From assembly GCF_014641595.1 (NCBI RefSeq), contig NZ_BMIA01000005.1, positions 1 through 64,000 on the forward strand: 64,000 nt of DNA. The letters run 5' to 3'. The stretch is from Dyadobacter endophyticus. GTDB lineage: Bacteria; Bacteroidota; Bacteroidia; Cytophagales; Spirosomataceae. The notes beneath the pieces were generated by a model. That model did no database searches. It was not told the DNA's origin and saw nothing but the letters and a program-made list of their open reading frames with translations. Below are positions 1-6,857 of the stretch, piece by piece. Made by a program: the position numbers and the translations under genes. Numbering within the stretch: the stretch's first letter is position 1; the number at the start of each line of letters is the position of its first letter.

Positions 1-140
1 GTTGCAGTCTGGTCTCCAAAGAAACCGACCAATGTTTCTAACGAACCTATCTTCTTGCTCTCTTCATCATGTCAAAGAACTTTGCTCTGAATCTTCTCAG
101 AACTAGTGGTACCGATCGTTTTCGCTACCGTTTCCTGATT
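1..140 (-). other. Leader region of a putative rRNA operon (16S outside window)
   Basis: On the minus strand the predicted transcript starts near 140 and contains AGTTCTTTGACATGATGAAG (positions 62-81). This resembles the GTTCTTTGACA box seen in Bacteroidota rRNA leaders and E. coli boxA (TGCTCTTTAACA). No reading frame here looks like a protein. The rRNA itself is not visible, so the assignment is inferred from promoter plus leader. Confidence 0.5.
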
Positions 141-147
141 GGGGTTG

Positions 148-179
148 CAAAAGTAGGGAGCTTATTTTTAAGTTGCAAG
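148..179 (-). promoter_or_regulatory. Bacteroidota-type promoter, probably of an rRNA operon
   Basis: Read on the minus strand there is CTTG, 20 bases, then TACTTTTG, a full match to the Bacteroidota -7 consensus TAnnTTTG. It fires toward the left edge. The boxA-like leader just downstream suggests that it drives an rRNA operon whose 16S gene lies outside the window. Confidence 0.6.
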
Positions 180-303
180 CGTTGGGTAAAATATTTTGTA
201 AATTTTTTAAGCCCCTGCCTTTCCTACTTCGTCGCCCGTTCAACTTGCCCTACCTTACGGCTTCCAGGCTCAACAGACTTTTACAGCTCACGCTGTATCT
301 AAA

Positions 304-340
304 GAGAAAAGCGCCCAGCAATGAATTGCCAGGCGCTTTA
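304..340 (-). terminator. Intrinsic terminator of tRNA-Asn
   Basis: The hairpin pairs AAAGCGCC with GGCGCTTT, with additional inner GCAA/TTGC pairing. On the minus strand it is followed by a TTTTCTCTTT tail. It lies 8 bases past the tRNA 3' end. Confidence 0.7.
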
Positions 341-347
341 TTTGTTG

Positions 348-421
348 CTCCCGAAGCTGGGCTCGAACCAGCGACCCTCTGATTAACAGTCAGATGCTCT
401 AACCGGCTGAGCTATTCGGGA
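348..421 (-). tRNA. tRNA-Asn (anticodon GTT)
   Basis: The minus strand folds as a 74-nt cloverleaf. The acceptor stem is TCCCGAA/TTCGGGA with discriminator G. The D-loop reads AGCCGGTTAGAGC, the anticodon loop is CTGTTAA giving anticodon GTT, and the T-arm has GGTTCGAGCCC. CCA is not encoded. It stands alone, downstream of the PH-domain gene on the same strand, with its own terminator. Confidence 0.93.
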
Positions 422-506
422 ATCATTATCCGGTTGTTGTACTCGAATTGTGGTGCAAATCTAGTAATTCAACTTATACAGCGCAAGTCTAAACTCTAAA
501 AATTTA

Positions 507-788
507 TTAGGCTTGCACTTTCGCAAGGATTAACTCCTTGACTTTCTTGGCATCTCCTTTCGTAAAATTGTTGATAATAATTTCAGGACGCATCCGCGGA
601 ATGACCCGGATCGTCGAAAAGAATACGCCACTCTCGATTTCTACACCCGAGATGTCGGAATAAAAAACAAAGTTATCGTTGCTCTTGAAAAGTTTCCTGA
701 CTTTAAAGGTCACGCCTTTTTCTCCGAAAGTTACTTCATCGGGAAAAAACGGGTTCATGAGCCCACTGGCGCTGAATCGCTCGTTCAT
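507..788 (-). CDS. Small PH-like domain protein
   Basis: This encodes 93 residues with no signal peptide or membrane segment. The alternating pattern (GVTFKVRKLFKSNDNFVFYSDISGVEI, then STIRVIPR) ending in an amphipathic helix (KKVKELILAKVQ) looks like a minimal bacterial pleckstrin-homology fold. It lies 27 bases downstream of rsmG on the same strand and is probably the last gene of the glycosyltransferase-rsmG operon. The function is not known to me; the PH reading is an inference from pattern only. Confidence 0.7.
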   Translation of the reverse strand: MNERFSASGLMNPFFPDEVTFGEKGVTFKVRKLFKSNDNFVFYSDISGVEIESGVFFSTIRVIPRMRPEIIINNFTKGDAKKVKELILAKVQA

Positions 789-815
789 ATTTTGAATAGG
801 TTATTAAATGAATGC

Positions 816-1436
816 TTACAAAGGTACATATACGACTTTCTTAGTTTCAAAGAATTCTTCCCCGAAAAAGCTCGAAAGCTCATAAATCTGAGCCTTTTCC
901 CTGATCTCGGAGAGCTCTTCGGCGAGGTCGCCACCTTTTAGATATAAAATACCGTTCCTGCGCTCGTGGAACGAGTTACGGCTGATATTCTTTTTGACCC
1001 AGCCCACAAACGGCGCCATCCGGGTTACGGCGCGGCTCACTACAAATTCATAACTGTCTTCCAGCCTCTCGGCCCGCACCTGCTCCGCACGCACATTCTC
1101 GAGTTTCAATGCATCCACAATTTCCTGCACGACGCGGATCTTCTTACCAATGCTATCGACCAGATGAAACTGCGCATCAGGGAACATAATGGCCAGCGGA
1201 ATGCCGGGAAAGCCACCGCCGGTGCCTACATCGAGCAAGTTGGTGCCGGGCTTAAACTCCTGTACCTTCGCAATGCCCAGCGAATGCAGGATGTGGCGTT
1301 CATACAGGGTGTCGATATCCTGGCGCGATATCACATTCACGCGAGCATTCCAGTACTCGTACAATTCGCCCATTTGTCCGAACTTTTCGCGCTGGACAGC
1401 GGTCAGGTCCGGGAAGTATTTATCAATCAATTCCAT
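816..1436 (-). CDS. rsmG: 16S rRNA (guanine-527 N7)-methyltransferase RsmG
   Basis: This 206-residue protein has the usual length for RsmG/GidB, which methylates N7 of G527 in 16S rRNA using S-adenosylmethionine. The SAM-binding loop LLDVGTGGGFPGIPLA lies at about residues 68-83. It is followed by the acidic VDS strand end and the SRAV motif typical of the family. The N-terminal YEYWNARVNVISR segment is also characteristic. Its start overlaps the 3' end of the upstream glycosyltransferase gene by 10 bases, so the two are probably translationally coupled. Loss of this gene usually gives low-level streptomycin resistance in other bacteria. Confidence 0.96.
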   Translation of the reverse strand: MELIDKYFPDLTAVQREKFGQMGELYEYWNARVNVISRQDIDTLYERHILHSLGIAKVQEFKPGTNLLDVGTGGGFPGIPLAIMFPDAQFHLVDSIGKKIRVVQEIVDALKLENVRAEQVRAERLEDSYEFVVSRAVTRMAPFVGWVKKNISRNSFHERRNGILYLKGGDLAEELSEIREKAQIYELSSFFGEEFFETKKVVYVPL

Positions 1437-2608
1437 GATTTACGGGGTTTTCTGCTCGTCATGGTCAAAAACCCGAAAACGAGGTAATAAACAAAAAGTG
1501 CGAAGTCCATCAGTAAAAAGCTGAACCACTCCACGGTTTTGTCCAGCTTTATATTAATAATGATAAGGAGAAACCATTGAATGGCCCACCGTATGCCAAA
1601 AACGATACCGAGATATTGCAGCAGCAGCATGTCCTTCACGATTAGCCCCCAGGCCAATGTCACTAACCCGACAAACCAGGTGCCGATGTGTGCTGCGGAA
1701 AGCATCCCCAGCAATATCTTATTCCGCGGCTTGTAATACCGGCTCACAGAAATGTGTCTGCGCTTCTGGCGGAACCAGTCTTTCCAGTTGGTCTTGGGAA
1801 CCGAATAAACGAAGGAATCTTCCTCGATGGAAATGGTCGTATTGGAGCTGGTCGCTACTTCATTCAGGAAAATATCGTCGTCGCCGCCGAAAACGTGTTT
1901 GTGCGTATAAAAGCCCTTATTGGCAAAAAATACAGAGCGCTTATATAATATGTTACGACCGACGCCCATGTAAGTCATTCCAGCCAGTGTGAAAGACAGG
2001 TATTGAACAGCGGCGTAGAAGGTTTCGCAGCGAACAAACCAGTTGAGTAGGCCCTTTTGTTTAAAATAGGGTGAAAATCCCAGTACAATATCCCTGTCCT
2101 CCGTTACCCGGGAGGTCATGGCAGTTATCCAGTGGTTCGAAGCCGGCCGACAATCGGCATCGGTCATCAACGCGATGGGATATTTAGCCTGCTTCATTCC
2201 AACCGTCAATGCGTATTTCTTGGGCGTGACGTGGTTGAACTGATCGTTGATACGGATGTAGCGGATATGCTTCCAGCTGTTGATATTCTCGCGGATATAT
2301 TCTTCACTCCCGTCGTCGGACCGATCGTCGAGCAGGATCACCTCATATTCGGGATACTCCTGGGCGTCCAGCAGTGGAATGAGCTCCGTCAGGTTCTCTC
2401 TTTCGTTCCAGGCACACACCAATACGGTTACCCCGGGCATAGCATTGCCATAATTTGCCCCTTTTCCGTAAAATGCCAGTCGTGTAAAGAAGAAGAGATA
2501 ATAGAATACCTGAACAGCTACGAACGCCCCTAGCGCATAGAGTAAAGAATCGGCCACAATAGAAGAGAGATGTAAAATTTTTCCATATTCATGCAAATAT
2601 ACTGTCAT
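1427..2608 (-). CDS. Membrane glycosyltransferase, family 2 (GT-A)
   Basis: This is a 393-residue inverting GT2 enzyme. An N-terminal membrane helix (about residues 17-42) precedes the nucleotide-sugar domain, with TVLVCAWNERENL at the first strand, LLDDRSDDGS, the metal-binding TDADC and a QKRRH motif equivalent to QxxRW. Two or three membrane helices close the C-terminus (about residues 300-380). The architecture matches processive or lipid-linked sugar transferases such as those making glycolipids or exopolysaccharide. It heads the minus-strand operon with rsmG and is divergent from tgt. Donor and acceptor cannot be read from sequence. Confidence 0.88.
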   Translation of the reverse strand: MTVYLHEYGKILHLSSIVADSLLYALGAFVAVQVFYYLFFFTRLAFYGKGANYGNAMPGVTVLVCAWNERENLTELIPLLDAQEYPEYEVILLDDRSDDGSEEYIRENINSWKHIRYIRINDQFNHVTPKKYALTVGMKQAKYPIALMTDADCRPASNHWITAMTSRVTEDRDIVLGFSPYFKQKGLLNWFVRCETFYAAVQYLSFTLAGMTYMGVGRNILYKRSVFFANKGFYTHKHVFGGDDDIFLNEVATSSNTTISIEEDSFVYSVPKTNWKDWFRQKRRHISVSRYYKPRNKILLGMLSAAHIGTWFVGLVTLAWGLIVKDMLLLQYLGIVFGIRWAIQWFLLIIINIKLDKTVEWFSFLLMDFALFVYYLVFGFLTMTSRKPRKSWN

Positions 2609-2618
2609 TGACAGGAAT

Positions 2619-2643
2619 GTTCGAGACGTTCCCCCTATTTTTG
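2619..2643 (+). promoter_or_regulatory. Promoter of tgt
   Basis: TATTTTTG at 2636-2643 fully matches TAnnTTTG and lies 25 bases before the tgt start codon. The -33 element is degenerate (GTTCG at about 2619). Confidence 0.5.
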
Positions 2644-2668
2644 CACACCAGCAATTTAAAACCTTTTA

Positions 2669-3802
2669 ATGAAGTTTACATTACAAGTTGAGGATCCCCA
2701 TTCTAAAGCAAGGGCCGGATTAGTCGAGACGGATCATGGGGTAATCCAAACGCCTATCTTCATGCCTGTGGGTACAGCGGGGACTGTGAAGGCCGTCCAC
2801 CAGCGCGAATTGAAGGAAGATGTCAAAGCACAAATCATATTAGGTAACACCTATCACCTGTATCTCCGCCCTGGGCTCGACATTCTCGAAAAGGCCGGCG
2901 GACTCCATGCATTCAATGGCTGGGACAGGCCTATACTTACCGATAGCGGAGGCTATCAGGTGTATTCGCTGGCTGGAACCGGCCGTAAGATAAATGAAGA
3001 AGGTGTGGTATTTAAGTCACACATTGACGGTAGCGTACACACATTCACGCCCGAGAACGTCATGGACATCCAGCGAGCAATCGGCGCCGATATCATAATG
3101 GCGTTTGACGAATGTACGCCTTACCCGTGCGATTTTACGTATGCCAGGAAGTCGATGGAGATGACACACCGCTGGCTCACCCGCTGTTGCAACCGCTTCG
3201 ACAGCACCGAAGCGAAGTACGGTCACGGTCAGACGTTATTCCCTATCGTTCAGGGAAGTGTTTACAAAGACCTCCGCAAGCAATCGGCCGAGTTTATTGC
3301 CTCCGCAGGGCGCGAAGGCAATGCGATAGGCGGTCTTTCGGTAGGTGAACCTGCCGAGATCATGTACGAACTTACAGAGGTGGTTTGCGATATCCTGCCG
3401 AAGGATAAGCCACGCTACCTCATGGGCGTGGGTACGCCTGCCAACATTCTGGAATGCATTTCGCTGGGAGTGGATATGTTCGATTGCGTAATGCCTACCC
3501 GCAATGCACGCAATGGCATGATTTTTACAACCGAGGGGATTATCAACATCCGCAACGAAAAGTGGAAGGATGATATGTCACCGATAGACTCGGGCCTTGG
3601 AGGGCACGTTAGTACATTTTACAGTAAGGCGTATCTGAGGCACCTGGTGAAGTCGGGGGAAATGCTCGGCGCGCAGATTGCAAGCATTCATAACCTGACA
3701 TTCTATTTGTGGCTGGTTAACAGTGCGAGAGAGAAAATTATCGACGGAAGTTTCGCTTCATGGAAGCGCGAAATGGAAAAAAAATTGAATCAACGGCTTT
3801 GA
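2669..3802 (+). CDS. tgt: tRNA-guanine(34) transglycosylase (queuosine synthesis)
   Basis: This 377-residue enzyme exchanges guanine-34 for preQ1 in tRNAs with GUN anticodons. The catalytic features are present: TDSGGYQVYSL with Asp92, FPIVQGS, GGLSVGE, and the nucleophile Asp272 in DMFDCVMPTRNARNG. The C-terminal zinc site is unusual. The CxCxxC ligands expected after the KWKDD segment are replaced by a cysteine-free stretch (about residues 298-325, DSGLGGHVSTFYSKAYL), while the fourth ligand position, His341 in SIHNL, remains. I believe this is a lineage feature of Bacteroidota Tgt, not a broken gene, because everything around it is intact. Confidence 0.95.
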   Translation: MKFTLQVEDPHSKARAGLVETDHGVIQTPIFMPVGTAGTVKAVHQRELKEDVKAQIILGNTYHLYLRPGLDILEKAGGLHAFNGWDRPILTDSGGYQVYSLAGTGRKINEEGVVFKSHIDGSVHTFTPENVMDIQRAIGADIIMAFDECTPYPCDFTYARKSMEMTHRWLTRCCNRFDSTEAKYGHGQTLFPIVQGSVYKDLRKQSAEFIASAGREGNAIGGLSVGEPAEIMYELTEVVCDILPKDKPRYLMGVGTPANILECISLGVDMFDCVMPTRNARNGMIFTTEGIINIRNEKWKDDMSPIDSGLGGHVSTFYSKAYLRHLVKSGEMLGAQIASIHNLTFYLWLVNSAREKIIDGSFASWKREMEKKLNQRL

Positions 3803-3880
3803 AAGTTCAAAAAAGGAGGTTTCTTTCGGGTAAAATTTGAATTAAATATCAGGAAACTTTTCCATTTGTATCAACTTGCG

Positions 3881-3912
3881 GTTGATTAAGTGATATTGAT
3901 AACCTATTTTTG
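3881..3912 (+). promoter_or_regulatory. Promoter of the OmpA-family gene
   Basis: GTTG at 3881-3884, 20 bases, then TATTTTTG at 3905-3912 makes a near-ideal Bacteroidota promoter. It predicts a 5' untranslated region of roughly 110 bases before the ATG at 4030, long for this window and typical of abundant outer-membrane proteins. Confidence 0.7.
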
Positions 3913-4029
3913 TGCGCACTAGGCATTTGGTTAATGTTACGATTAGCCGTGAAAACAATATATAACTTTACTCATAAAATTGGATATAGATCAATCCTAG
4001 TTAATCTTAATAACGCTAACTTGAATAGT

Positions 4030-5484
4030 ATGAAAAAAGTATCCCAGTTGATTGGTTCGTTTGCCTTGGGAGCAATGATGGCGCTGCCTTCATTCGCACA
4101 GCCGCTGGTGCAACCGAATTCTCCGGATTACAATCCAAAAGCGACGTACGATGGCCCCTACAAATTGAACACCTGGTCAATTTCCGCACACTTTGGCCCG
4201 ACGCTCTTTTTTGGTGATTTAAGAGAATATGACTTCTGGCCTGTTACCAAGACAAATTCTGACAGCCACAAGGAATCCGGAACTTTTCAAGGAGGCCTCA
4301 CACTGAACAAACAACTTTCGTACCTGTTCGGCGCTCGTCTGGACGCATCTTTGGGTAACCTTAGAGGTATGAAACGTCGTAATTATAACCGCTATTTTGA
4401 AGGCAATTACTTCGATGTTTCGCTTTCAGGAACTGTTAACCTGAAAGGACTCCTGATGGGTCCCAACAAAATGAAGCGCTGGAAGATCGATGCGTATGCA
4501 GGTATCGGTCAGGTGTTTTACGATGCTACGGCATATGACCTGACAGGCGGTGTGAAGCTTCGTGAAACCGGGAATATGAACGACTGGATCGTTCCGACTG
4601 GTTTGAACGTGAACTACGAAGTAACGCCAAGAATCGACATCGGTGTTGACTTCCGTTTGACTCACACCAACTCTGACTACCTGGACGCTACTTACGGTGG
4701 TGACTACGACAGAACGCCAAATAGTTTCAACATTAAAGATCAGAAAACTTCTCACAAAGGAAATTCTGAACTTGACAGCTATGGATACGGTGCAATCCAG
4801 GTAACTTACAAATTGGGCAAAAAGCCTTTGAAAGTTGCGAAAGTGGATGGCAAATGGGATTACAAACCAGACGAAGGCGGTTACTACCACCTACGTTACA
4901 CAGATCCGCGTGTACTGGTTAAACCACCGAAAATCCTTACACTGGAAGAAATGGACTCTGTTGCAAAAGCAAACCGTCCAAAAGATATCGACCCACGTTT
5001 GTTGCTTGATACCGACGGTGACGGTGTATCCGACTTCTTCGATAAAGAGCCAAACTCACCAGCAGGAAGCATTGTTGATGGTGCCGGTCGCGTACTCGAC
5101 TTCGATTCTTACGTGAAAAACGCATTGGCAACAGGTGCAGCATGCTCCGAAATCTTTGCTAACGTAACATTCGATACCGACAAAAACGTATTGAAACCTG
5201 AATTCCAGGAATTGCTGAAAAACGTAGCAGCATTGATGAATAAAAACGGATGCCGCTTGCAATTGGCTGGTCACACAGACCGTCGTGCATCTGACCGTTA
5301 CAACATCGCGCTTTCGAAACGCCGCGTAGATGCAGTGAAAAACTTCTTGGTCAACGAAGCTGGTCTGCAAGACCCAAGCAAAGTGATCGTCGACTACTTC
5401 GGATCGTTCAAGCCTATCGCCGACAGCGCAACCCGCCCAGGTTTGCAGAGAAACCGTCGCGTAGAATTGAAACTTCTTCCTTAA
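4030..5484 (+). CDS. OmpA-family outer-membrane protein with calcium-binding repeat
   Basis: The protein has 484 residues. The start at 4030 is chosen because a clean signal peptide follows (MKKVSQLIGSFALGAMMALP, cleaved after SFAQ), and an upstream extension would lie inside the leader. Residues about 40-290 look like a beta-barrel (GPTLFFGDLREYDF, repeated amphipathic strands). A thrombospondin-type-3 aspartate repeat, DTDGDGVSDFFDKEPNSPAG, lies at about 327-346. The C-terminal OmpA domain (about 385-484) carries LAGHTDRRASDRYNIALSKR and binds peptidoglycan in the family. It likely anchors the outer membrane to the cell wall. A strong terminator follows. Confidence 0.93.
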   Translation: MKKVSQLIGSFALGAMMALPSFAQPLVQPNSPDYNPKATYDGPYKLNTWSISAHFGPTLFFGDLREYDFWPVTKTNSDSHKESGTFQGGLTLNKQLSYLFGARLDASLGNLRGMKRRNYNRYFEGNYFDVSLSGTVNLKGLLMGPNKMKRWKIDAYAGIGQVFYDATAYDLTGGVKLRETGNMNDWIVPTGLNVNYEVTPRIDIGVDFRLTHTNSDYLDATYGGDYDRTPNSFNIKDQKTSHKGNSELDSYGYGAIQVTYKLGKKPLKVAKVDGKWDYKPDEGGYYHLRYTDPRVLVKPPKILTLEEMDSVAKANRPKDIDPRLLLDTDGDGVSDFFDKEPNSPAGSIVDGAGRVLDFDSYVKNALATGAACSEIFANVTFDTDKNVLKPEFQELLKNVAALMNKNGCRLQLAGHTDRRASDRYNIALSKRRVDAVKNFLVNEAGLQDPSKVIVDYFGSFKPIADSATRPGLQRNRRVELKLLP

Positions 5485-5502
5485 TAATTGAAGAAACGAC
5501 TT

Positions 5503-5540
5503 AAAGAGAAAGGCTCCCGTCGGGAGCCTTTCTCTTTTTA
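5503..5540 (+). terminator. Intrinsic terminator after the OmpA-family gene
   Basis: A near-perfect 16-bp stem (AAAGAGAAAGGCTCCC paired with GGGAGCCTTTCTCTTT) around a GTCG loop, followed by further T residues. It sits 18 bases after the stop codon. Confidence 0.93.
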
Positions 5541-5602
5541 ATATATTCACACGCTGATTATAGAAGTCAATTAGCCACATCATAACAACACAACAGGAAT
5601 TA

Positions 5603-6709
5603 ATGAAACAATATGACTATCTGGTAGTAGGTGCGGGTTTGTGGGGATCGGTATTTGCCCATGAGGCGACCAAACGCGGAAAGAAATGTCTTGTAATCGA
5701 TCGCCGCGACCATATCGGCGGTAATGTATATTGCGAAAATGTCGAGGGTATCAACGTCCATAAATACGGCGCTCATATATTTCACACCAACGACAAGGAC
5801 ATCTGGGATTACGTAAACTCATTTGTAGAATTTAACAGGTATACCAACTCCCCCGTGGCCAATTACAACGGAGAGCTGTATAACCTCCCTTTTAATATGA
5901 ATACCTTCTACCAGTTGTGGAGGGTACGTACGCCCGAGGAAGCTAAGGAAAAAATCCGCCAGCAGGTTGAAGAAGCGGGAATTAAAGATCCGCAAAACCT
6001 CGAAGAACAGGCTATCTCACTGGTAGGAACCGACATTTATGAGAAGCTGATCAAGGCATACACCGAGAAACAGTGGGGAAGAAAAGCTACCGAACTGCCA
6101 GCATTTATTATCAAACGGCTTCCCGTAAGGTTCACATTCGACAATAATTACTTCAACGACCGCTACCAGGGTATCCCGATCGGAGGTTACAATAAACTGA
6201 CGGAAGCACTGCTGAAAGACGTAGACGTGCGCCTGGGCATAGATTTCTTCAAAGAAAGAGAAACACTTGCTGCCCTCGCTGAAACAGTCGTTTATACCGG
6301 TCCTATCGACGAATATTTCGATTTTCGCTTCGGCCAGCTCGAATACCGCAGCCTGCGCTTCGACAACCAGTTGCTAGATCAGGAAAACTATCAGGGAAAT
6401 GCGGTAGTGAACTATACCGACGGAGAAACGCCTTTTACACGCATAATTGAGCATAAGCATTTCGAGTTTGGCACCCAGCCGAAAACCGTGATCACACACG
6501 AGTACCCGCAGGAATGGGTGAAGGGAGCCGAGCCTTACTACCCTGTGAATGACGATAAAAATACCGCCGTGTTTAATCAATACAAGGCGCTTGCATCCGA
6601 TGAACCGAACGTTATTTTCGGAGGAAGGCTGGCTGAATACCGCTACTATGATATGCACCAGGTCGTAGCGTCGGCACTCAAAAAAGTGAAAGTACATTTC
6701 GATTCCTGA
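5603..6709 (+). CDS. glf: UDP-galactopyranose mutase
   Basis: This 368-residue flavoenzyme interconverts UDP-galactopyranose and UDP-galactofuranose, the donor for Galf in surface glycans. The FAD-binding segment YLVVGAGLWGSVFAHEA is at the N-terminus, followed by IDRRDHIGGNVY and YGAHIFHTND. Later signatures include EKQWGRKATELPA and the C-terminal PNVIFGGRLAEYRYYDMHQ. The length is standard. It sits just ahead of the polysaccharide operon but has its own terminator at 6727-6763, so it is a separate transcription unit that probably serves the same glycan. Confidence 0.97.
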   Translation: MKQYDYLVVGAGLWGSVFAHEATKRGKKCLVIDRRDHIGGNVYCENVEGINVHKYGAHIFHTNDKDIWDYVNSFVEFNRYTNSPVANYNGELYNLPFNMNTFYQLWRVRTPEEAKEKIRQQVEEAGIKDPQNLEEQAISLVGTDIYEKLIKAYTEKQWGRKATELPAFIIKRLPVRFTFDNNYFNDRYQGIPIGGYNKLTEALLKDVDVRLGIDFFKERETLAALAETVVYTGPIDEYFDFRFGQLEYRSLRFDNQLLDQENYQGNAVVNYTDGETPFTRIIEHKHFEFGTQPKTVITHEYPQEWVKGAEPYYPVNDDKNTAVFNQYKALASDEPNVIFGGRLAEYRYYDMHQVVASALKKVKVHFDS

Positions 6710-6726
6710 AAAATATTTTTTCTTAC

Positions 6727-6763
6727 AAAAACCTGTTTCAACGCATTGAGATAGGTTTTTTTG
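6727..6763 (+). terminator. Intrinsic terminator after glf
   Basis: AAAAACCT pairs with AGGTTTTT, with inner TCAA/TTGA pairing, followed by a T-rich tail. It isolates glf from the downstream polysaccharide operon. Confidence 0.8.
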
Positions 6764-6857
6764 TTTTCTAAGAATATTTTGAAAAAAAATTTGTAGAAGT
6801 CGCGTTACCAAAATTACATGTCAGCGTCTAAATGCTATCACCTGAAACGTGTAGGCA

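Noticed and set aside
69..382. Two short plus-strand reading frames at the left edge
   Set aside because: They run through the rRNA leader, promoter, terminator and tRNA-Asn on the other strand and have no protein-like features.
3910..4029. 40-residue N-terminal extension of the OmpA-family protein
   Set aside because: It begins inside the promoter -7 element, and a standard signal peptide starts at 4030.
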